This document shows, one piece after another, positions 45,801 through 60,800 of a stretch of DNA of 64,000 bases (positions within the stretch are counted from its first letter, which is position 1; every line of letters begins with the position of its first letter). The DNA comes from DATCMA01 sp036563645 (GTDB lineage Bacteria; Actinomycetota; Actinomycetes; Mycobacteriales; Micromonosporaceae): NCBI GenBank assembly GCA_036563645.1, contig DATCMA010000054.1:129332-193331 (forward strand). Direction: 5' to 3'. A program made the translations under genes and the position numbers. The notes beneath the pieces were generated by a model. That model was given only the letters and a program-made list of their open reading frames with translations, had not been told where the DNA came from and did no database searches.

Positions 45801-48800
45801 CGGGCAGCTCGTCGACGGGGTTGCGCGCGCAGACCAGCACCCGCGCTCCCGCGTCGAGATAGCGACGGGCGATCTCCGCGCCGATGCCGCGCGTGCCACC
45901 GGTGACGATGACGGCCTTGTCCGTTAGATCGACCTTCATGAGATCCTTTCGATGATGGTCACGTTCGCCTGGCCACCGCCCTCACACATCGTCTGCAGGC
46001 CGTACCGCCCACCAGTGCGCTCGAGCTCGTGCAGCAGCGTGGTCATCAGTCGCGCGCCGGTCGCCCCGAGCGGGTGGCCGAGGGCGATCGCCCCGCCGTT
46101 GACGTTGACCCGCTCCGGATTGGCGCCGGTTTCTTTCAACCAAGCGATGACCACGGAGGCGAATGCCTCGTTGACTTCAAACAGGTCGATGTCATCGATC
46201 GAGAGACCGGTACGGGACAGCGCATGGGCCGTAGCGGGGATGGGTGCGGTGAGCATCCACACGGGGTCCGCTGCGCGGACCGAGATGTGGTGAATGCGGG
46301 CGCGCGGGGTGACCCCGTGCTCGCGCACCGCGCGCTCGGACATCACCAACAGCGCGGCGGCGCCGTCACAGATCTGGCTGGCCGTGGCGGCGGTGATGCT
46401 GCCGCCGGGTTCCAGCGGATCGAGGGCGGCCATCTTCTCCAGCGAGGTGTCCGGCCGCGGGCAGGTGTCGACCGTGGCCGCGCCGAGCGGCAACAGCTCG
46501 CGGTCGAAGCGCCCCTCGGCGATCGCGGCCACGGCGCGCTGGTGGCTGCGCAGCGCGTACTCCTCCATCTCCGCCCGGCTGATTCCCCACTTCCGGGCGA
46601 TCATCTCGGCCGCGCGGAACTGCGAGATGGGCTGGTCGCCGTAGCGGCGCCGCCACCCCGTCGAGCCGGAGAACGGGTCGGGGAAGCCGAACTGGGCGCC
46701 GACGGTCATCGCCGCGGAGATGGGGATGGCGCTCATGTTCTGCACGCCACCGGCGACGACGATGTCGGCCGTCCCACTGAGGACGGCTTGCGCCGCGAAG
46801 TGCAGCGCTTGTTGCGACGAGCCGCACTGCCGGTCGACGGTGACCCCGGGCACGTGCTCGGGGAGCCCGGCGGCGAGCCACGCGGTCCGCGCGATGTCTC
46901 CCGCTTGGGGGCCGAGGGTGTCGACACAGCCAAAGATCACATCGTCGACGGCCGCGGGGTCGATGCCGCTGCGGGACATCAGGCCCGCGAGCACGTGGCC
47001 GCCCAGATCGGCCGGGTGCACGGTCGCCAGCGCGCCGCCGCGGCGCGTGACCGGCGTGCGAACCGCTTCCACGATGTAGGCCTCGGCCATGGCTGCCTGT
47101 CCTCTCGTGCTGGAGGGCGTACGGTTCGCACGTTACCAAGCGCTTGCTTTGTTCGCGAGTCACCCCACTCCATTTATGCTCTTCTATAAATCGGCGAATA
47201 TTGATCGCTGATTGACCTCCGGACTCACCCACAGGACACCCCATGCGACAACGAACGCAGAAGTACCTCCCCGTCGGCCTGGCGATCGCGCTGACCGCCG
47301 CCGCGCCAGCCGCCGCCGCGAGTGCCGCTCCGACAGCGGTTCGTCCGCTCGCGGCGCCGCTCAGCTCCGCGGTACAGGCCGTGATGGCGGGCAATGTCGC
47401 GCACCACGACGACCCCGCCGACCATTCCTGGGACCCCGGCTCCGTCGTGCCGATCACCCTCACCGGATCCGGCGCGTCGACGACCAGCCAGAACGTCTCC
47501 GTCCGCAATGGCGTCGTCACCATCACCGCCCCGGGGACCTACCAGCTCACCGGCTCCCTCAACGGTCAACTCGCCGTCGACACCAGCGGCAGCGGCATCG
47601 TCCGCCTGATCCTCGCCGGTGTCACCATCTCCAACTCGACGTCCGCCGCGCTGCACGTCGTCAACGCCGACGAGGTGATGCTCGTGCTCGCGGCTGGCAC
47701 CACCAACCAGCTCTCCGACGCCACCAACCCGCAGTCCGACAAGCCGGACGCCGCGCTGTTCAGCGAGGCCAACCTGACCATCGCGGGTGAGGGGTCACTC
47801 ACCGTGCGCGGCAACTACCAAGACGGCATCGCGAGCACGGACGGGCTCGTCATTGCCGGAGGCCGGGTGACGGTCACCGCCGCCGACGACGGCATTCGGG
47901 GGAAGGACTACCTCGTCGTCACCGGCGGTACGGTCTCGGTCAACGCCCGGGCCGATGGGTTGAAGTCCACCTCTTCCAACTCCGACAAGGGGTACGTCTA
48001 CCTCGAGGACGGCACGATCACCATCACCGCCGACGGTGACGGCATTCAGGCCGAGAGCGACATGGTGATCGGCGGCGGCCAGATCACCATCACCAGCGGT
48101 GGTGGCAGCACCGCGACGATCTCCGGTGACGTCTCGGCCAAAGGCGCCAAGGGCGGCGTGACCGCGGTGGTCGGCGGCGGCCGGATCGCCATCGACGCCG
48201 CCGATGACGGCCTGCACTCGGACGGCAGTCTCACCATCGACGGCGGCACGCTGACCATCGCCACCGGTGACGACGGGATTAAGGCCGAGACCACAGTGGA
48301 GATCTCCGGTGGTGACGTCCGGGTGACCCGCAGCTACGAGGGCATCGAAGCGACGCGGGTGACGATCCGCGGTGGCGAGGTCCGCGTCACGGCGCGCGAC
48401 GACGCCATCAATGCCAAGGAGCCCGGGCTGGACGAGTACGCGGTCTCGCAGAACGCCCACGTCACCATCGCTGGCGGGACGGTCGTCCTCGACTCGTCGA
48501 TCGACACCATCGATTCCAACGGGTCGATCACCTTCTCTGGCGGCACGGTCATCCTGCACGGTCCGCCGACCGGTACGCCGCCGGGTGAGGGCCTCGTCGA
48601 CGCCAACGGTTCGGTCACGTTCTCCGGGGGCACGATTATCGGCGCGGGCTCGGCGGCGCTGGTGACGTTGGGCCCGGTGCCCACCACGGGACAGGGCTGG
48701 GTGGCGGGCCGGTTGCCCTCCGCGCAGAACGCCAACACGCTCCTCCACATCGTGGCGGACGGCCGCGTCCTCGCCTCGTACCGGGCCCCGAAGGGCTTCC

Positions 48801-51800
48801 AGGAGTTCCTGTTCTCCTCGAGCCAGGTGATCAACGGGCAGAGCTACCAGATCTACACCGGTGGCAGCGTCTCCGGTACGGGGATCGACGGCTACTACGC
48901 CAGCGGCGGCTCCATCTCCGGGGCGACCCTCGCCACGACCGTCACCGCCGGCCAGTACAGCGGCGGCTTCGGCGGCTGGCCCGGATTCCCGGGTTGGCCG
49001 GGCTTCCCCGGTTGGCCGGGCACGCCGACGACTCCCCCGGGTGGTCCGACCACTCCGCCGACCACACCGCCGACCACTCCGCCGACCACACCGCCGACCA
49101 CGCCGCCGAGCACGGGTGGCGGCTGCACCGCGACGTACACCGTGATTAACCAGTGGGCTGGCGGTTTCCAGGCCGAGGTCCGCGTGACCGCCGGCGCGTC
49201 GCCGATCAACGGCTGGACGGTGACGTGGACCTTCTCCGGCGGGCAGAGCATCAGCCAGGCCTGGAACGCGATCGTCACGACGAATGGGACGACGGTGACC
49301 GCGCGGAACGAGTCGTACAACGGCTCGCTCGGCTCCGGCGCCAGCACGACCTTCGGCTTCCTCGGTTCCGGGAGCCCGGGTCAGGCGCCCACGCTGAGCT
49401 GCACGGCGTCCTGACCGTCGCCGCAGTCCTGACCCCCTCACGAGAAAGGCTCCTTCCGGTATCCGGGAGGAGCCTTTCCCTATCTCTGAAGTGCTTGGTC
49501 CCCGCGCACCATGTCGCCCTCGGGTACCGCGACGCGCCAGTCAGGGTGGGAAAGCTCACGCCGGAAACATGCGATTAGTCCAAAGTTGTCGTCGCGGATC
49601 CACGGCGAAGGCGCGTACCGTTATCCGGTGCCTTGTGGCGCCCTCACCGCTGTCACGTGCGGCCCGCGACGTCGGTCTCGCCTCCGTTGACGCCGGCGAG
49701 GGCCAGGTGGAGGGGCGTCTCCCGCCTCCGTTCCCTGTGGAGCTCGATCGGCCGCCACGCCGTGAAGTCTGGCGGCGCGTCTCCGTTCGCGCTCTCCACC
49801 CATAGGAATTCGCCGCGACAGTGAGGAAGTAGTCAGTCCATGACGACCACGGCCGCCTCGAGTGAGCGTTCTGACGCCAGCGTCCCGCGGATGTCCCGTC
49901 GCCAGGTGTTGGAGGCGCTGTCCGGGCTGCTGGTCGGCATGTTCGTGTCCGTACTCGCCGCCACGATCGTCTCGAACGCGCTGCCGCGCATCATCGCTGA
50001 TCTCAATGGCAGCCAGACCGTCTACACCTGGATCGTCACCACCGAGCTGTTGGCCATGACGGCCACGGTCCCGCTGTGGGGCAAGATGGCCGACCTGTAC
50101 AGCAAGAAGCTGCTCATTCAGCTCGCGCTCGCCCTCTTCGGCATCGGCTCCCTGATCGCCGGTCTGACGCCGAACGTCGAGGTCCTCGTGGCGAGCCGGA
50201 TCGTCCAGGGGATCGGGGCCGGCGGCATGATCGCCTTGTCCACGATCGTGCTGGCGGCGATGATTCCGCCGCGGGAACTGGGCCGGTACGCGGGCGTCTT
50301 CGGCGCGGTCTTCGGGATCGGGACGATTATCGGCCCGCTGGTGGGCGGCCTGCTCGTGGACACCGACTGGCTCGGCTGGCGGTGGTGCTTCCTGATCGGT
50401 GTGCCGTTCACCGTTGTGTCGATCGTCCTCCTCCAGCGCACCCTTCAGCTGCCCGTGGTGCGCCGCGAGGTGCGGATCGACTGGCTGGGCGCCCTCTTGA
50501 TCACAGCCGGGGTATCGGTGCTGTTGATCTGGTCGTCGCTGGCCGGCAACAACTTCCCCTGGGTGTCGGGCTGGACCGCCGCGATGGTCACCGCCGGTGT
50601 CGTGCTGCTCGCCCTGGCGGTCCTCGTCGAGGCGCGAGCCGCGGAACCGATCATCCCCCTGCGGCTGTTCCGGAACCGGACCATCGCGCTCGCCACGCTC
50701 GCCAGCGCCTTCGTCGGCGTGGCGATGTTCGGCAGCACGGTCTTCTTGTCGCAGTACTTCCAGCTCTCGCTCGGCAAGTCTCCGACGGTGGCGGGGTTCA
50801 TGAGCCTGCCCATGGTCTTCGGGACGCTGGTCTCCTCGACGCTCGCGGGGCAGCTCATCACCAAGTACGGGCGGTGGAAGGCGTACCTGGTTGCCGGTGG
50901 GGTCCTGACGGCCGCCGGGATGGCCCTGCTCAGCACCGTCGACGCGCGGACCAGCATGCTGGTGCTCTCCGGTCACATGGTGGTGCTCGGTGTCGGCGTC
51001 GGACTGCTCATCCAGAACCTCGTGCTCGCCGCGCAGAACGACGTGGCCGCCCACGACCTCGGTGTGGCCACGTCGGTGGTGACGTTCTTCCGGAGCATGG
51101 GCGGGGCTATCGGGGTGAGCGCGTTGGGCGCGGTGCTGGCCAATCGGGTCACCGCGGGGCTGACCGAGCGGTTGGGCGCGGTGGCGGCGAGTGGCGACGG
51201 CGGTACCGCCAAGGTGCCGAATCTCGCGGAGCTGCCCGCCCCGGTGCGGCAGATCGTCCAGGAGGTGTACGCCTCGGCGACCGCGGAGCTGTTCCTCGTG
51301 GCCGCGCCGATCGCGCTGCTGGGGCTGATCGCCATCCTCTTTATTAAGGAGAAGCCGCTGCACACGTTGAGCGGCACCGAGCGGCTGGCGCAGTAGGAAG
51401 GGCTGCCATCCCTCCACTGAGGGCGGCCCCGAGCGGGCGGGACGTGGGATAGGCCACGCGTGGGCTTGGCGACGTCGCCTTGTTCCGCCGATCGGCGACC
51501 CCTATGGTGATCCGAACAAGTGATTGTTTGATCGTGTTGATGGTGCGGCCATCGGGGAGTCGGACCGTAGGAGCGTGGGGATGAGGCAGCCGGATCGGAT
51601 CGATGACCCCGATCGGCGGCGCTGGCAAGAGCCGGGCATCTACGACGTCGCTCCCGGGATCGTCCGGATTCCACTCCCCATCCCCGACGAAGGACTGAAA
51701 ACGGTCAACGTGTACCTCGTCGAGGGGGACGATGGCCTGACCCTGATCGACGCCGGCTGGGCCTTCCAGCCCGCGCGCACCGCGCTGGACGACGCGCTCG

Positions 51801-54800
51801 CCGAGCTCTCCTACTCCGTGCGGGACATCCGGACGATTCTCGTGACGCACGTCCACGCGGACCACTACTCGCAAGGGGTCACGCTCCGGCGGGACAGCGG
51901 CTGCACGCTCGCGCTCGGGGAGTACGAGCGGCCGTCATTGGAGGTCATGCGCGCGGGACGCGGCAGCGACGGTCTCCTCACGTCGCTGCGCCGGCACGCC
52001 GCCGAACCGGTCATCGAGGCGCTGCGGGCCGCGGGCTTCGGGAGGGAGTCCGATGACGACGACCTCTGGGAGCTTCCCGACGAGTGGGTCGCAGACGGCA
52101 GGCTCTTCGAGGTCGGCAAGGCCCGACTGCGGGCCATGCACACCCCGGGCCACACCCGGGGGCACGTGGTCTACGTCGACGCGGACCAAGAGGTGATCTT
52201 CAGCGGTGACCACGTGCTGCCGCACATCACGCCTTCGATCGGGCTGGAGAGCAGCGGCGCCGAGCACCCGCTGGAGAGCTACCTCTCCTCGCTGCGCGCG
52301 GTGCGCGCGCTGCCGGACATGCTGATGCTGCCGGCCCACGGCCCGGTGCGCACGAGCGTGCACGCGCGCATCGATGAGCTGCTGGCGCACCATGAGGCCC
52401 GACTCGACGCGTGCGCTGCGTGCCTCGACGCGCGGCCGCGCACCGCGTACGAGGTCGCGCGTGACCTGCCCTGGACGCGCCGGGCGCAGCGCTTCGACGA
52501 TCTCGCTCCGCACCACCAGATGCTCGCGGTCGTGGAGACCGCCGCCCACTTGGATGTCGTGCACCGGCGCGGGCGATGCGCTCGGGTGGACGTGGCGGGC
52601 GTCGTCCGCTACCACGTCTGATGGGGACGGGAGTGACCCCGGGCCAACTCAGGTCGGGCCTGCGGCCCGGAAGCTGTGACCGCCGCCGCGGCCACTTCCT
52701 TCACGGGCATCGGTATGGCAGCATGGCGGACGAACGATCGTGAGGAGCGTTATCGTGTCGAGCACGGCTTATGCCTCTCGTCGAGTGGTTCTCGGCGACC
52801 TGGTCTCCACCTCGGTTGTTGGCTCCGCCGCGCTGGTGGTGAGTGGTGCCGCCCTCATCGGTGTGCTTGCCCAGGTGGCCATCCCGCTGCCCTTCACCCC
52901 GGTGCCGCTGACGGGTCAGACGTTGGGTGTGCTGCTCGTCGCGGCCGCCCTGGGGCGCTGGCGTGGAATCGCCGCGACCGCTCTCTACGGCCTGGCGGGG
53001 ATCGCGGGTGTGCCGTGGTTCTCCGGAGGCGCGAGCGGGTGGAAGATCACCACCTTCGGCTACATCATCGGGTTCGTCGCGGCCGCCGCTGTCGCCGGTG
53101 GACTGGCGGAGCGTGGGTGGGACCGTCGTCCGCTGCGCGCGCTCTCGGCGATGGTTCTCGCCAACGCGGTGATCCTCGCCTGCGGCACGATCTGGCTGGC
53201 CGGTGCGCTGCAGGTCAGCATGGTGCGCGCGATCGAGCTGGGCGTGCTGCCGTTCCTCATCGGTGACCTCGTGAAGATCATGCTTGCGGCGGGTCTCCTG
53301 CCGAGCGCCTGGTGGCTCGTCAACCGCGTCACGGGCCGGCGGTAACCTCCGGCCGGTGATCGGTACCCGTCCGTAACCCCGAGTCAGCCCACGGTCAGAG
53401 CTTCACGGCCGGCGGCGTGGTGGACACGCCCGCCGGCCGTCGTCTGTCTAGGCATGTGGCCCCGCCTGCCTTCGCCGTCGGTGACGTGACGGCGTCACAT
53501 CGTGACGAAACGCAGTTTCATCTCTGAAAGTTTCGGTATAAATTCGGAAGATTTTCGGTCACTTGTCGGTCGGTGGCGCGTCGGACTAGGAGTGATGCAC
53601 CCGGTCTGACCAGTCCGGATAGTCGGAATCTTCGCAAAGATCAGTAGTTGAGGCTGTTGGCTTTCCGTAACAGTCGACCTTTACAAATATTGAAGAACCA
53701 AAATACTACCGATAACATTGCGGAACGAGTCGACCGACCTCTATCGATATACGGTTCCGTGCCGCCACGACGGGGGGTCGAGCCGGCCGGTCTGGCGAGC
53801 GCCAGAGCGGCAGCGCAGCGGGCGGTAGGTCGACGAGAGACACGGTCCGTTCACCACCGAGAGGTGACAGCACATGAGAGAGGACTCCGTCCAGGCCGCT
53901 GAGGGCCGCAAGAGGCCCATGACGCGCCTGGCCGTGGCGTCAGCCGCCGTCACCATCCTCACTGCCGGCACGACGCTCGGCTTCGCCGCGAGCGCGAGCG
54001 CCGCGTCCACGCTCGGTGAGGCGGCGGCCGCCAAGGGGCGCTACTTTGGTGCGGCGGTCGCGGCGCACAAGCTCAACGACGCCACCTACGTCAACATCCT
54101 CAACCGCGAGTTCAACTCGGTGACGCCCGAGAACGAGATGAAGTGGGACGCCACCGAGCCGCAGCAGAACCAGTTCAACTTCAGCAGCGCCGACCGGATC
54201 GTCAACCACGCGTTGAGCCGCGGCATGAAGGTCCGGGGGCACGCGCTGGCGTGGCACTCGCAGCAGCCGAGCTGGGCGCAGAACCTCAGCGGCTCCGCGC
54301 TGCGCCAGGCGATGATCAACCACATCACCCGAGTCGCCTCCTACTACCGGGGCAAGATCGACTCCTGGGATGTGGTGAACGAGGCGTTCGCGGACGGCCC
54401 CAGCGGTGCCCGGCGCGACTCGAACCTCCAGCGCACCGGTAACGACTGGATCGAGGTGGCGTTCCGGACCGCGCGCCAGGCCGACCCGAACGCCAAGCTC
54501 TGCTACAACGACTACAACACCGACGACTGGACGCACGCCAAGACGCAGGCCGTGTACAACATGGTCCGCGACTTCAAGGCGCGCGGCGTGCCGATCGACT
54601 GCGTCGGGTTCCAGTCGCACTTCAACAGCGCTTCGCCGTACCCGAGCAACTACCGCACCACGCTGCAGCAGTTCGCCGCGCTCGGCGTCGAGGTGCAGAT
54701 CACTGAGCTCGACATCGAGGGCTCGGGCCAGCAGCAGGCGAACACCTACCGGAACGTGGTCAACGACTGCCTCGCGGTGGCGCAGTGCACCGGCATCACG

Positions 54801-57800
54801 GTGTGGGGCATCCGGGACAGCGACTCGTGGCGTTCGTACGGCACCCCGCTGCTCTTCGACAACAACGGCAACAAGAAGCTGGCCTACGACGCCGTGCTGC
54901 AGGCGCTGAACAGCGGCACCGGCCCGACGCCTCCGCCGACCACGCCGCCGACCATCCCGCCGACCACGCCGCCGACGACCGCGCCTCCGGGTGGCGGGGG
55001 CTGCACCGCCACGGTGCAAATCCAGTCCTCCTGGAACTCCGGGTTCGTCGCCTCGGTGCGGGTCACCGCAGGCAACTCGGGCACCAATGGCTGGTCAGTA
55101 ACGATCACCTTGCCCGGTGGCGCAACGATAGTTAATGCGTGGAACGCGCAACCGAGTAGCAACAGCGGCACGGTGCGGTTCACGAACATGAACTACAACG
55201 GCCAGCTGGGTCCGGGACAGACCACCGAGTTCGGCTTCCAGGCCAACGGCACTGCCTCCGGGCTGTCGGCCACCTGCGCCACGAACTAGCGCCTCTTAGC
55301 CTCGTGCGGTGACGGCTGCGGGGGACCCGCAATGGGTCCCCCGCAGTGCGTTGTGGCGGGGCACCGCGCCATGCGTAGCCCGGCCGCGGTCGCCCCGCGA
55401 CGATCGACGATCTGCGCGATCTGGTCGTACGCGCGGGCGAGCTCGGCTCGCCGCTCGGCGGAGAGGTCGCCGCTGGCGAGCGCTCGCGCGACGTCGATGA
55501 CCCGATACGCCGGCTCGTACGCCATCCGGGTGGCGACGACCTCAACGTCGGTGACGATCCACCGCCCGGAGTCACTCCGCGTGAAGGTGAACCGGGGATG
55601 ACCGAGTGCCGGACGGGCTCGGATCGGTTGTGCGTGGTGAGGTTGCCCAACCCGTACGCCACCCACTTGTCGCCGATCTTTTCGAAGGGCTGCACCACGT
55701 GCGCGTGGTGACCGACGATGAGATCGATATCGGGGGAGGCGAGGAGCGCGCGGGCGAGCTGCTGCTGGGTCTCGTCGGGCTCGTGCTGATACTCCGTGCC
55801 CCAGTGCGCCGAGAGGATGACGATCTCCGCGCCGCGCTCCCGGGCGCGGCGCGCCTCCGCGAGGATCGCGTCCTGGTCGAGGAGATTCGCCACCCACTCC
55901 TGCCCGGCGGGGCGCGGAATGCCGTTGAAGCTCAGGGTGTAGGACAGGTGCGCCACCCGTACCCCGTTGACGTCGAGCAGGGTGGGCTGCGCCGCCTCCT
56001 CGGCACTGCGCGCGGTGCCGGCGTGCCGGAGGCCAACCTGATCGAGCTTGTCGAGGGTGCGCCGGATACCGGCGACGCCCATGTCGAGGGAGTGGTTGGA
56101 GGCCGTCGAGCAGGTGTCGAAGCCCGCCCACGCCGCCGCGTCGGCGACCGCGGGCGGCACGTTGAACAGCGGGTAGCCGCTGAACGGGCCGGACGGTTCG
56201 GCGAGTGGGGTCTCCAGGTGACAGATCGCGAGGTCCGCCTCGCTCACCACGGGCCGAACGTCAGCGATGATCTTCGTGAAATCCTGGCCGTCTCGACCCG
56301 CCGCCCGCGCGTCGGCGGTGGCCTGGTCGGTCACGTCGGGATGGATTAAGAGGTCACCAGCGGCGACCACGGTGAGCCGGGTGGCCGCGGGCGACTCCGG
56401 TGTCGGCTCAGGCGCGTCGGTCTTTCCGAGGAGCTGTGCGCATCCCGTGACGAGCACCACCGTGAGGAAGGAAACCGACGCTTTTCTCATATCGGGTGAT
56501 TCTCGCGGCCGACAGGCGAGTCGGCCGCGAGAATCGACCACGATGAGCAGGTCGGCGTGACCCGCACCGGGCGCCGGACGTCAGTCCAGCTTGAACGCGT
56601 CTTTGAGATCGGTGACCTCCGACGCCGGCGGCTCGGCCACCTCAGGCGCGGTGCCGTAATCGGAGTAGGTGACGGTGATCTCGTCCTTGCCGATGACGGT
56701 CTGCGACTTGCGCGGACGGTACTCCTCGTCCACCCAGAGGTGGATGGTGATCTCGTTGAGGCCCTGGGCGGTCAGTTCCCGTTCCAGCGCCGCGCGCTGC
56801 TTCTCGTCGGTGTTGCTGAGGAAGTCGGAGGGCGAGACGACGACGGAGTAGTGGACCGTCGGCACCCCGTCGACCTCCTCTTGGCCGACCACGGTGACGT
56901 CCTTGCTCTTGTCCAGCAGCATCCGCACCTGCGAGCGGGGATCGAGGCTCTCGTACTGGGCGAACGGGTTCGACTCATTGACGCTGGACATGTCCATCTT
57001 GATCCAGCTCTTCCCGCCCCGGCTGCCCGGCGCCTGAACGTAGGCGACGTCACCGATGATCCGGATGATCTGTTCCGCGCCGTTCTGGGTGATCGTCATC
57101 TCGACGCGTGCCGGCGTCCCGGTGTTGATCACCATCCGGGCGGTGATCGGCGAGCCGGCGATGGTGCCGGTCATGGTCGCCGAGAGTGAGGAGATGTCGT
57201 TCGTCGTAGCCGACACCTTCCGGAAGGTCTCGGCCACGTTCTGCGTCATGAGCGCGAGCGCGCTCTCGTGCGCGGACGATTCCGAAGAGCGGGAATCCTT
57301 GTCGCTCCCGCCCTGTCAGCGCGAGGGTAGCCGCCGTGAATCCCGCGATCGTCAGTGTGGTCAGTCGTCGCACAGGTCTTCCTTCAATCGATTGTTGGGA
57401 CACTCTGGAATACCGCAGTACCGGATCTCGCACAGTACCGGATGCCGTCCAGTCGTCGCGGGCCTGGGCACGTGACGCCGACCATCACTGTCGATATTGC
57501 GCTGTCATCGGGGACGCGACCAACGCCGACACGATAGGCATCCGTGCCGGGGACCGTGAGGTATTGCCGAATGGCCGCCCCGGCGATGGTGAGCTGAGCC
57601 ATAGCGGGTGCGGTGAACCAGGGACATCCCCTGTTCGTCGGATGCCGTGCGTTGTGCGGGCGTGTCATTAACTCTTCTCAACTCCTATTGAAGAATTCCT
57701 CATTTTTTCGTTCCCGCCTTGATGTTCACGTCAATCGATCACTAGTTTGTGCCTACCCGTTCATGACCAGATCGGGCCCGATATGGGCCGCCGCGGAGCG

Positions 57801-60800
57801 CAATCGCGTACGCACTCCACAGTCGACAATCGGGCGGTGGCGTAGGCGCAGCGTCGCAGCCCCATGCCGGAAAGGTTTCCGTATGCGAGCGTCGATGGGT
57901 CGCCGAGTCCGCGGCACCGGCCGTCGACTTCTCCTCGTCGGGGCCGTGCTGCTGCCGCTCGGCTGGCTAGTTGCAATCACGCAAATCTCCAGCGCGGAGA
58001 CTGCCGCGCAGACGGCGGACGGCCAGGGCGGCGCGCAAGCCCAGCCCAGCGCGAGCCCAGACGCGGGTCTCGGGAACAGCTGTGCGACCAGCAAGCTGCC
58101 CGCGCACACCGGATTTCAGGACGGTGACCGGTGCGTGTCCACCGCGTTCGGCGAGGTCGGGCTCGCCGAGAAGAACCCGACGTTGCTGATCGTGGAGGCT
58201 CCGGAGACCGTCGAGGTGGGTCAGCCATTCGCGCTCACGGTCAGCACGCGGAACCTGGTGCGGGACCGCTTCCTCCCCGCGGCGCAGGGCGGCTACTACC
58301 TCGAATCCTCGTTCCTGACCGAGGACGGGCTGGTCCGGGGACACTTCCACACCGCGTGTCGGATCCTCACCCGCACGGATGAAGCGCCCGATCCGGCGCC
58401 GGCCCCGGCATTCTTCGTCGCCACTGAGGACAGTCGTGGGGGTGCCGAGCCCGACACGGTCACGATCCAGGTGCCCGGGCTGCCCGAGGAGGGAATCGCG
58501 CAGTGCGCGGTGTGGGCGGGCGACGGCTCCCACCGGATTCCCATGATGCAGCGGGCGAACCAAATCCCTGCCCTGGACGCGGTGCGGATCCGGGTCACCT
58601 CCGCTCGGCAACCCGCGGCGCAGGAATCACCCACGCCGCAACCGCCTACGCCGGCCACGTCCGCGCAGCCCGCGCCGGCCCAGCAACGGCCGACACCGCA
58701 CCGCGCGGCGGCGCAGGGGTCGTCCGGGGATCGGGCCCCGCGGCAATCCGGGGAGCGAGCCGCCACCGACCAGAGCCCGTCCGGCGCTCCGGCGACCGCC
58801 CCGACGGTCGCTGAGCGGGTGTCGCCATCGGAAGGGGCGCGCCGGGAGGACGCGTCGGCCCGGCAGCCGTCGAATCGCGCTGACGCCTCCTCCGAGGCAC
58901 CGCGGTCCGCGGTCTCGCCGGAGCCGGCGGATAAGGACGACGACGCACCGACGGACGCCACCGCCCCGAGTGCCGCGGAGCTGCCGGTGACGGAGACCAG
59001 CGACCCGGTCCTGGTCGCCGATACGGCGGCGCAGCAGGCCGACAGACTCGCGCTGACCGGCGCTCGGTCGTTCGCTTTGGCCGCCGCGGGAGGAGCGATC
59101 GCGGTCGTCGGTGTGGTCGTCATCCTGCTCGGCCGGCGCGGGCGCTACCGGGGCACGCGGTACTAGACGTCCTGTGGGGAGGTGGAGGACGCCATCGGGT
59201 TGGCGGCCGCTCGCACGGTGGGCCGCCAACCCGATAGGCGTCATCGCATCCCCGCGCGGTACGCGCGCCGGGCTCCCGCGTCAGCTCACGATCCAGGAGT
59301 CAGGGCCGTCGATGAGGGCTTGCAGATCCGGCGCCCCGTGGGCCTGCTTCGCGTCAGCGACCTGTTGCCGTGCCAGGTCGTCGTACGTCGGGCGGTCGAC
59401 CTGCCGGAAGATGCCGACGGGTGCGCGCGTGGCCAGGCCGGTGTCGGTGAGCCGCGCGAGCGCCAACGCGGTCGTCGGGTCGTCCGCGTGCGCGTCGTGG
59501 ACGACGAGGTTCGCGACGTTCTCCTCCGTGACCGCCACGACCTCGAGCGCCCCGGTGCGGGGATCGCGGACGAGACCCTTGCTCCCGAGACCATCGGGGC
59601 CGGGGGTGCCGAAGCGGATCGGCTCCCCGTGACGCAACGGGATCAGTGCCTCCGCCGCGGTGCTCCGGTCTTTGAGCGTGTCGAACGCGCCGTCGTTGAA
59701 GATGGGGCAGTTTTGGTAGATCTCCACAAGGGCGGCGCCGCGATGAGTCACCGCGGCGGCCAGCACCTCGGTGAGGTGCTGGCGGTCGGAGTCGATCGTG
59801 CGCGCGACGAACGTCGCTCCCGCGCCGAGCGCGAGGGAGACGGGATTGAACGGGTAGTCGATGGAGCCCATCGGTGTGGACTTCGTGATCTTCCCGGTCT
59901 CCGACGTCGGAGAGTACTGACCCTTCGTGAGCCCGTAGATCCGGTTGTTGAACAAGAGAATGGTGATGTTGACGTTGCGTCGAAGAGTGTGGATCAGGTG
60001 ATTTCCGCCGATGGAGAGGGCGTCACCATCACCGGTCACCACCCAGACGCTGAGATCCGGGCGGGCGATCGCCAAGCCGGTGGCGATAGCCGGCGCACGC
60101 CCGTGAATGGAGTGCATCCCGTACGTGTTGAGGTAGTACGGGAATCGCGACGAGCACCCGATGCCGGATACGAAGACGATGTTCTCCCGTTTGAGCCCCA
60201 GCTCGGGGAGGAGTCCTTGGACGGCCGCGAGGATGGCGTAGTCGCCACAGCCCGGGCACCAGCGGACCTCCTGGTCGGGCACGAAGTCTTTACGGGAGAG
60301 GGAAACGTCCGCTGTGGGCACGAGCGCCGTGCCGGACAGTCCGTGGGCGGACACCGGACGGTCGACCGAGGACGTCGTCATCGCAGATCCTCCGCGGCGT
60401 TGTCGGACTTCTTGGGCATGGCGCCGAGGTCGGCGAGCTCCTTGAGGAACACGCCCTCCAGTTCCTCCACGCTGAAGGGCAGGCCCCGGACCTTGGTGTA
60501 GCTGCACGCGTCGACGAGGAATTCCGACCGCAGCAGCCGGCTGAGCTGCCCGAGATTGATCTCCGGAACGAGCACCCGGTCGTACCTCTTGAGAATGTCG
60601 CCGAGCCCGTTCGGGAAGGGATTGAGGTGACGTAGGTGCAGCTGCGCGATGGCACCGCCCTGGTTGCGGACGCGGCGAATGGCCGCGCCGATGGGACCGT
60701 AGGTGGATCCCCAGCCGACCACGAGCAGACGCGCCTCGCCACTCGGGTCGTCCACCGTGGCCGCGGGCAGGGAGCGCGCTACATTGGCCACCTTGGCCTG